Assembly: GCA_028554645.1 (NCBI GenBank)
Contig: JAQOOI010000015.1
Coordinates: 372,001 to 436,000, forward strand
DNA: 64,000 nucleotides
Direction of reading: 5' to 3'
From: Omphalotus guepiniiformis
Taxonomy: Eukaryota; Basidiomycota; Agaricomycetes; Agaricales; Omphalotaceae
Shown here: piece after piece, positions 57,168 to 64,000 of the stretch
Layout: each line of letters starts with the position of its first letter
Position numbering within the stretch: position 1 is the stretch's first letter
Notes under the pieces: generated by a model
Databases searched by the model: none
Seen by the model: only the letters and a program-made list of their open reading frames with translations
What the model was told of the DNA's origin: nothing
Position numbers and translations under genes: made by a program

Positions 57168-58407
57168 TGTTGTGCTTGGTATGGGGTATGAATGAGACGA
57201 AGTGCTAACTAACTCGAATGAATCTATCAAGCACTCTAAACACACACACAACACACAAAGACTTTTAAGTTCGTGGGGTTTGGGGGGACCAACAAACTCT
57301 GTGAAGCGAATAAGGTTGTTGTAAGAGGAACGCGGAGACACAGTCAAAACCGACGCGGCACAGATAACTCTATGCTACACACCACTCAAACGAACTAACG
57401 CGTAACTTTAACAAATCACCGCGACCAGTGACTACAAACGATACAACAACCAGACGATTGTTGGGAGATGCCAGACGACTTCTCACTTAGTGGAGTTGGG
57501 TATAGGAGGATTTCAGAACTGCCAGACGACGAGTTCAACGAGTGACCAGACGATCCACTCTTATTCGCACTACACACATAGGCTCCGCGGTACCAGACGA
57601 TCCCGCTTGTAAACACTTAGGCACACTGACTTATGAACTAACGCGGCGGTTAACACTTTAAAACTCCTAATCACTCAGAGGGACTTAAGCTTTTCCACAC
57701 ACAAATGCTATTAGCTCTATGGGGGGCTCGGGAACCTATCCTTCCTTGCCCAGGTTCTATTTCTTATATACAGTATTTCTATTTACATAGTACAAACAAA
57801 TGTCGCGATACTTGACAGTTATGAGATATATGGTGCATATGGTGCACCGCGTAAGGTAGGGATGAAGTATAGTACGCGGTAACAGGGTATCTTATATCGG
57901 GCTATAATCTTGCCGCTTTTAGAAAGTATCGCGATAGTTCGCTAAACTGTGTCTCCTTACGTGTTCTACTTCCGCGTCGTCGGAAGTACTTCGTGTTACA
58001 TCGTACGTCTAGACCCTTCTGTGGCTCAATCAGTGGTCATTAGATATGACTAGTGCACGGAGCTACTGCTACATGGTTTCTAAGTCTGGCCCTCTGAGTA
58101 GTGCCGCGGTACTTTGTTACCTACGCGTTGGTTTATACAGTATTGGGGCCATCAAGTTATACACGTCGGACCTTAGAACAAGTGCCGCGACACTTTACTT
58201 GAGTGCATACTTAGGTAATACCTACACTGAGAAGACCCATTTAGTGCCGTTCTACAGTCTTGTACACCTTTGTACACATATACTAGTGGTTGAATGTGCG
58301 TAATACACCGCGGAACTTAGGACTATACAGTGTACTTAGTAGGTTTGTACTGGAGTGATCAATCCTGCGAGGCCGAAAATGGTAGTGGTATTACCGCGGT
58401 CGTATCA
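57168..58407 (-). repeat. 5' LTR of element 1
   Basis: 1,240 bp. The PBS TGGAGCCCACCGCGAGG (minus strand) adjoins it near 57,149-57,165. It differs from the 3' LTR of the same element in the last bases (CAACA versus CATCA on the minus strand). Confidence 0.9.
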
Positions 58408-61400
58408 ACAAGTGCGTTTGTGATAACCACCCTTCCAATCCCAGTTTGTAGCAAAGTCCAGTAGGGACACAGTCTTGAGTTCAGGTAGAGTAAGGACTGG
58501 GCGACTTGTGTAGTGCTCAATAATTGATTTTCTCTCCACAGTGGAATTTTCAAAGTTTAGAAAAGTGGTAGTGACACCTGGAGTAACACAGATACTGCGA
58601 ATTTGTCGAGAGGAAACTGTGAGAGGGCACTGAAATAGGATGTGACAGGTTTCCTGAGCTGATATATCACGTTCAGCTACAAAAGTTGACAACATCTTCT
58701 GATAGGCAATTTTAGCAGGTGTTGTAGTGTCAAGTCGTGAGATAGCAGTGTGTAGAATGCTTTTATAGGTAGTGGATGTGGTCTCAGCCTTGCTTGCATA
58801 CTTAGCAACATATGCAATTACAGCCTCTTTGTTGATAACAGGACGTATGTCAATGTTTGCACGCCATCCCAGAGTAAAAGCAGGATTATAAGAATTTAAG
58901 AGTGGGTCGTTTCTGCGAGTGTGAAGTTCAGCAAAGTCACGGCCAGGGTCCTTGACATATTCGGTTTTGTCACGAGTCTTGTGAGGGAACCCAAATCGAC
59001 AGAATGTCTCACTTGTTCCTTTCTTGCGCCGCAGACAGTATCCAGCAGTACATTGTCCATGTCTTTGAAAGCGATTCAAGCACTGAGCTAGCTCTCGCTT
59101 AGTGTCCTGAAGTGTATCAAATAGCATAGCTGATGGATGGATTGCTGCAGGTGGACAGTTCTTGTCAGGATGCCAGGTAGAGACTCGCAGATCCCAAAAA
59201 TCAATAAATGATTGCAGCTGCTCATTGTTTGAAATATCCAAGGTGTCAACAGATGGAGCATCATGCAACCACAAAAAGCCATGTACATGACTACTGCCTC
59301 GATGCTGCCATTCATATCTCCACCACCAATCCTTGACTTTGAATTTGGGCTTCAAGAAGTGCTCAAAGTATATCTGCCATCGCTTTTGAAAGTAGTATGC
59401 TGCAATTGCGGGATTGTTGTTCAAGTCATGCAAACGTACACGGTATGAGTGTGGACCTTCAGGTGCTCCATGCGCATAGGATGGCATATGCTGGTGCATG
59501 TCTGGCCACTGTACATCTGCAGAAGACGCAGTGATGAATGTATGAGGTGAACCACATTCAGGAGACCGAATTTGTGCGAGTAGGTCACTTCGAGCCTTCG
59601 ACCAGTAGGGACGGGAACCTGGTAGTTTAGTTGCAGCCTTTGAAACACGTTGAGCCAAGTTCTCTACTTCTCCAGTTTCAAACATTTCCTGGATATCAGC
59701 CACAGTAAGTGCTCCATCATCTTTGTGAGTGGTAGTGTACCAGTTTGCTTCCTTTCTAGCCTTGTCCCGCATAATAGTATTGAGAACCCAATATCTAAAG
59801 CGTGGATGACGAGCAAAATGACCACCTCTCAGACGAAGCAAATGAGCAGCCCATTCAACCATTTTGACCTTTTGAGTGCGATTGGCATTGAAGTCTGCCT
59901 GCCCAGTGGGAAAGAGAGTGGGAAAGGCATCAATAGCAATTGGTAAGCCATGATGCTCATTAAGAGGAGTACCATGAACCACAGGCATAGTAAGCACAAC
60001 TGGAGTATCACTATGGAATGCTGCAGCTCTGAGCTGTTCTAGCTCAGTGTTCCAGTTGGTAGTAGCTGGAACAAAACCACGGGAATACAGAGGCTGTCCA
60101 GATGGATCCTCTGATGACTCAGTCTCATTTTCTTGAGGTGGGCCTTCTTCAGGAGGTTCCTCCATATCCTCCACCTCAATGTTATGGAGTCGTGTATAAA
60201 CTGAGCTGTCTTCTGGTAACTGAGCCAAAGCATTTGGATCCACTGACACTCGACCTGATAGAAATGTGGGATGATTCTGCTGCAAATACTGCAACCATCT
60301 CTCTATAGGAGCACGCCGTACACGGAAGTCCTGAGTAGCTGCTAGATTGTTGTCGGTTTCCATTCCCTTGCGCCGCATAATCAACACATCACAGTGCTCA
60401 GGCAGCAGAGGTACCTTTGCATGGAAAGAGGCAGTGTCTCTGGGGAAATTGCATGTATGTCCAGTATATTTATACTGTCCTCCCCGCACCTGCCATACCT
60501 GGACCAATGCATGCACTGGAGAGATAAGCATTTCCTCCATCTGGGTCAATTCTGGTAACTCTGATAGATCAGGACCGGGATACATGAGATTTATCTCCTG
60601 GAACTTTGTACTTCGTCTACACTTGGAGCAGTGACCATGCCGATCAACATCTAAGTCAAACCATTCCTCATGACAGTGTAGACAATGCTCCATATGAATG
60701 TTCATAATCTTCTGACGGACATTATTGAGTAGAACTTTGTCCTCAGGAGAAACAGCAGACTGATCAAGGGGTGGGACAGGGTGATTTGGAAGAGCAGAGT
60801 CATCAAGGCCATTAGGAGCCAACTGAGAAGGAAGTTGATTATTTGGATCAGGGGTAATCTGTTCTTGTTGCACCACTCTTTCACGTGCTCGACGCTGTGC
60901 TCTTTGACGACGTGCATTCTCATTGCAGCGAGCACATCGTTGATTGGGCCCATAAATATCTTCACGGACCCAATGTTTGTTTCCACAACAGTAAAGCAAG
61001 CCAGAGTGATCCGAGTCAGTATAGCGCGCAGGATGATGTCTGATATTTAAATCACGAGAGCGGCATGCATTACATGTATCCAGTTCACCAAACTGATGTG
61101 TGAGAACCCAATGATGACGTCTTGTACACCACAGAGACCCCACATGCTGACTATCAGTATAGCGAGCTGGATGCCGTACACGCATAGGATGCGGATTAGT
61201 TGTTCGGGTACCAGCCACTCTACGGGCTGGAGACAGAGACTGAGAAACAGATGGCTGAATAGATGGGCTGGCAGCTGGAGTGGGCAAAGGAGAAGAAGAC
61301 TGAGGTGGTGGTGATGGATGGGATAGAGAATCACTGAACACATCAGAGGTATGCTCTAGCTGCTGAGAAATCTCTGTCTGAAATAGGCGAACATGTGGAG

Positions 61401-62000
61401 AAGGATGCCAATTATCATCAAGATTAAGATCATCAAGATCCTCTGTCAACATTTGCACAGGAAAGCCAGACTTTTTGGTAGGACTCTCAGGGAGGTTATG
61501 GTTATGTTGACGTTGACGTCTAGGTGTACGCAGAACAGAGATAGATTCTAACATGATTTCTTAGCAAGATTCTTAAGAGTAGCAATGCAGAGAATAACAT
61601 ACCAGTATTTGCAACATCAAAGATAGAGCCTACTGGGAGCTGCTGTATGTGATGAGAGGGTGGAGTAGCATGAACAGTAATGCGTGCTCTTTTGCATAGA
61701 GTTTCACGGGTAGCAGGAGTGCGGGGAGTACGGTCCAATCGACGAGATCCATGATTTCGGAATGGTGTTGAAGGCAGAGGTGGTGCTTCTGAAGTTGTAT
61801 TATGTGAAGAAGGAAAGCAGGGTGCTAATATTATTATATTAGATAAGAGATATTGATAGCAACTCATCTCACTTACGGCCACCATGAGTGGTTGAAGGAA
61901 ATGTAACCTGGTTGATGATTTGTGACAAAGTCTGAGGATGGTGTGGTGGAGTTAGCTGGATCCGTGAAGGACCAGCAACAGAGCTCCAATCAAAATCCAT
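58408..62000 (-). CDS. Helitron RepHel transposase, N-terminal Rep part (gene split)
   Basis: Exons 61,877-62,000, 61,603-61,824 and 58,408-61,559 start MDFDWSSVAGPSRIQ; the gene continues at 29,668 after the LTR insertion. The whole spliced frame is 5,538 nt (1,845 aa). The N-terminal region has two similar zinc-ribbon-like units (HPARYTDSxHxGxLxC...CxxC) and HCLHCHEEW...HCSKCRRS. The Helitron Rep domain follows, with the HUH motif SSHVHGFLWLHD (about 59,250-59,290) and the two-tyrosine motif AYVAKYASKAE (about 58,780-58,815). These residues nick DNA and form the covalent intermediate of rolling-circle transposition. No premature stop is seen, so the gene was intact until the LTR element inserted. 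Confidence 0.92.
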
Positions 62001-62016
62001 GAATAAATAGCGTTAA

Positions 62017-62042
62017 GGTGCTCTCTTGCCTAGTGGAGCACC
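62017..62042. repeat. 26 bp stem-loop repeat upstream of RepHel, copy 1
   Basis: GGTGCTC (12 nt) GAGCACC: a perfect 7 bp stem, 17 bp before the RepHel start codon. Repeated at 62,072. Confidence 0.8.
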
Positions 62043-62071
62043 TGACACGCAAAGCGAATAGATTGTGTAAA

Positions 62072-62097
62072 GGTGCTCTCTTGCCTAGTGGAGCACC
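62072..62097. repeat. 26 bp stem-loop repeat upstream of RepHel, copy 2
   Basis: Exact second copy of the 62,017 unit, 55 bp away. Possible binding sites for the Rep protein or a leader structure. Confidence 0.8.
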
Positions 62098-62258
62098 CAA
62101 CACAAAAACAGAAATCCAGAAATCCAGAAGGACCACCTGTACAATTCACGTAAAGTATGAATGTACTGATGGCAACCAAGTAGTGAATTTAGCGCAAGAC
62201 AATATTCAGTTATGGAGCTACAACTCAGAACACAAAGGTGTCTGAGAGGGGGAGGTAA

Positions 62259-62274
62259 CTATATCCAGTACAGA
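62259..62274 (-). other. Helitron 5' terminus
   Basis: TCTGTACTGGATATAG on the minus strand preceded by A, close to the TCTMTAYTA-type start known from other Helitrons. Confidence 0.75.
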
Positions 62275-62751
62275 TACTGAATACCTAATAGGTCCCACCA
62301 ACCCAATCTCCCGCTGAGTGCATCAATCTATAATAGCGTGATTAGCGATCCAAATTGCCAAGAAGAGAGACAGACTAGAATCTTATAAAGCTCTCCTTCA
62401 TTTTTGACCCTGCCAACTTTCAAAAGTCCGTTAAGCGAGCTGTTCTTCTGATCCCAGGGAACTTCTCCTGCATCTGGGAAATAATGGTCAACAAATTTGT
62501 TTGGTGATATAGGCCCCAGAACGTTATCTTGTATCTCAGTGTCGTGAACATTTAGCGAAGTTGATATGACTGAACCAAGGCTGGAATAGGTGCCCTTTGT
62601 CTGATGTGATTGAGTTGAGGAAACCGGGGGTTCGACTTGTCCTTTGGCTATGGATGAGGCCGGTAAGGGTTGCAATCGTTTCGAGGAAGCAAAATCGACG
62701 CCTGGACGAAAAGCTACGAGCCTTAATTTCTTGTGAGTTAGCTGATGACAT
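62275..62751 (-). pseudogene. FunK1-type kinase copy C, 5' part
   Basis: Starts MSSANSQE at 62,751 like copy B. One extra base near 62,727 shifts the frame. Then it matches copy B (SKRLQPLPASSIAKG, FVDHYFPDAGEVPWDQKNSS) through the first intron (about 62,328-62,376) and a short piece of exon 2 (IDALSGR), up to the Helitron start. The rest of the gene is at 25,545-27,417. Confidence 0.82.
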
Positions 62752-64000
62752 GATGAGAGGATACAAGACTTGCCTTAGGCACTGGCTAGTTGACGAGCGC
62801 CTGCTCTGGATAATTGAAGAGAATACAGCTCCTCGTTCACACAAACGGTGGAAACGGCGGCAAGTGAGTGGTCGCATCAGAGCGGGGCTCACATGACAAA
62901 GCATCTCCCATCTCAAAGCATTTTATCTCAGCTGATCATGATTCCACAGCAAATTGCGCCTGTAAACTGTATTTCAGTACGAATAGACACCGCTTCAAGC
63001 CGAGGTCCTAATCGTCAATGAAATCTTCACTTTTGGATACAATCTGAAAGCTATTATGTTCGAGGATCTCTTTGCTAGCACCGAGCTTGACGTCTTGGTG
63101 CCCGAGTCTGGACTGCAACTTCCTGCTACAGGACCTGAAAGTTGTTCGGCTGGTTGGGATGCGGATGAATGGCTTGCTAGCCTGAAAGATCCTAGATCGA
63201 TAGCAGGATTCTTTGGTCAGTTTCTATTAATTATTATTGAGCTGTGACGAATTCTGTAGATGACATTTTACACGCTTTTGACTGTACGAATGTCACATAC
63301 ATCTGAAGCTGAGCCATCGGCATGCATCGCACCATTTGCATTCGGAAATTCGGAGAGCGAAAGCAGACATATATGAATTCCATGGAAATCCTTTTATTAC
63401 AAAGAAGATATCGACTCATCACGACGTTCCAAGACTCTGGATGAAAACTAGAGAAAATTCAGAATTAGCTCACAGTCACAGCAAGAAACAACTTTAGCAA
63501 GATGAAAGGAGAGGTTTCAGGATAACTAGGATTAATTGAATGACACATCGCGACATTTATATGAACGCTCGTTGAAACTCTTTGAAAGATCTCATCATAA
63601 AAGACAGGAGAAAGATAAAAAAAGAAAAGTCGACTTAAACTCACCTTACATGATCCTTCGCCAACCCTATATTCCTGCAAAGGATATCTTTGACTCTCTT
63701 TTCCAATTAATTTGACGCTTGATCTGCACAGATTGAAGATGAGCGTAAAGCTCGCTGCTCATTTGCGTTCGTGCTGGAACTGGCTGGGGTTCGTTGATGG
63801 TCCGTGCGTTATATATAGCAACCCAAGCCACCCACCAAGCAAGGGTAAATACACCCTGACCGCATGCCCATTGCCCACAAGCATTGAGTAAGAGATGAAT
63901 AGTTGAATAGTTGAATATCAGGAGTTGAATAACGATACAAATTACAACAATTCCGCGAAAGCGATAGTATACCAATTTCGGACAAGCAAAGTGCTAGATT
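62752..64000. other. 3' end of window, no convincing gene
   Basis: 5' flank of FunK1 copy C followed by sequence without a supported gene. A 63-codon frame at 63,056-63,247 (MFEDLFASTELDVLVPESGL) with a GT donor candidate near 63,211 could be a first exon, but no family is recognised. Confidence 0.4.

Larger units (their letters stand above)
29673..58407 (-). mobile_element. Ty3/gypsy LTR retrotransposon, element 1 (outer copy)
   Basis: LTRs of 1,240 bp (29,673-30,912 and 57,168-58,407) with TGATACG...CATCA ends read on the minus strand. The order on the minus strand is 5' LTR, PBS, gag, pro, pol, then a 4.9 kb region with two genes on the opposite strand, purine tract, 3' LTR. The flanking 4 bp are ACGA on the left and ACAA on the right, a target duplication with one mismatch. 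The element is 14.4 kb without the inserted element 2. It interrupts the Helitron RepHel exon. The LTRs are almost identical, so it inserted recently. Confidence 0.93.
27418..62274 (-). mobile_element. Autonomous Helitron, disrupted by nested LTR elements
   Basis: Read on the minus strand, the element starts TCTGTACTGGATATAG at 62,274 after an A. It ends CTAG at 27,418-27,421 before a T. An imperfect 12 bp hairpin with a 3 nt loop (27,426-27,452) lies four bases before the CTAG, so the ends fit the canonical A|TC...hairpin...CTRR|T rule. Without the inserted LTR elements and one 4 bp duplication it is about 6.1 kb. It encodes a RepHel protein with HUH Rep and PIF1-type helicase domains. It sits in a FunK1 gene, with FunK1 homology on both sides. 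CpG sites are rare across it, unlike in the LTR elements inside it. Confidence 0.87.

Overview
The window looks like a piece of an Agaricomycete (mushroom-type basidiomycete) nuclear genome. The evidence is short genes with many ~50-60 bp GT-AG introns, several FunK1-type fungal protein kinases, a DUF6593-like protein, a NACHT-ankyrin gene, and large Helitron and Ty3/gypsy elements. No species can be named from the sequence.

Left part (1-25,500). Two copies of a FunK1 kinase plus a small two-helix membrane protein gene form a ~2.77 kb inverted duplication (1-2,773 and 20,329-23,100). They flank ~17.5 kb that holds housekeeping genes: a DUF6593-like protein, a succinate dehydrogenase assembly factor (SDHAF4/Sdh8), a Sec2-type Rab exchange factor and a nine-exon gephyrin-like molybdenum cofactor gene with a His-rich linker. 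It also holds decayed genes: a NACHT-ankyrin pseudogene and an aldehyde dehydrogenase pseudogene. A 469 bp miniature LTR element (TRIM-like) sits inside the ankyrin repeats. Its two 175 bp terminal repeats each carry a tRNA-like sequence followed by TTTT.

Right part (25,545-62,751). This is a four-level nested structure. A third FunK1 gene is split by a Helitron (27,418-62,274, minus strand; canonical A|TC...hairpin...CTAG|T ends). The Helitron RepHel gene is split by a 14.4 kb Ty3/gypsy element (element 1, minus strand, 29,673-58,407). The pol gene of element 1 is split by a second copy of the same family in the opposite orientation (element 2, plus strand, 37,083-51,447). Each layer can be peeled off: removing the inner insertion and one 4 bp target duplication restores the expected length of the interrupted reading frame exactly (pol 3,948 nt; RepHel 5,538 nt spliced).

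The Ty3/gypsy family is unusual. Gag, protease and pol are in three successive -1 frames, and the same GGGTTTT heptamer lies in slippage phase at both junctions. Between pol and the 3' LTR, ~4.9 kb carries two intron-containing genes on the opposite strand, each with a TATA box. One of them (a1) has Cys spacing C-x2-C-x6-C-x8-C-x2-C-x7-C, which fits the fungal Zn(II)2Cys6 pattern. The elements are crowded with CGCG tetranucleotides (17 in one 1,239 bp LTR by my count), and codon choice in pol appears to favour them. An element-encoded zinc-cluster protein and a dense GC-core motif in the same element suggest a self-recognition or regulatory system; this is an inference that can be tested.

From 62,752 to 64,000 I see no convincing gene.
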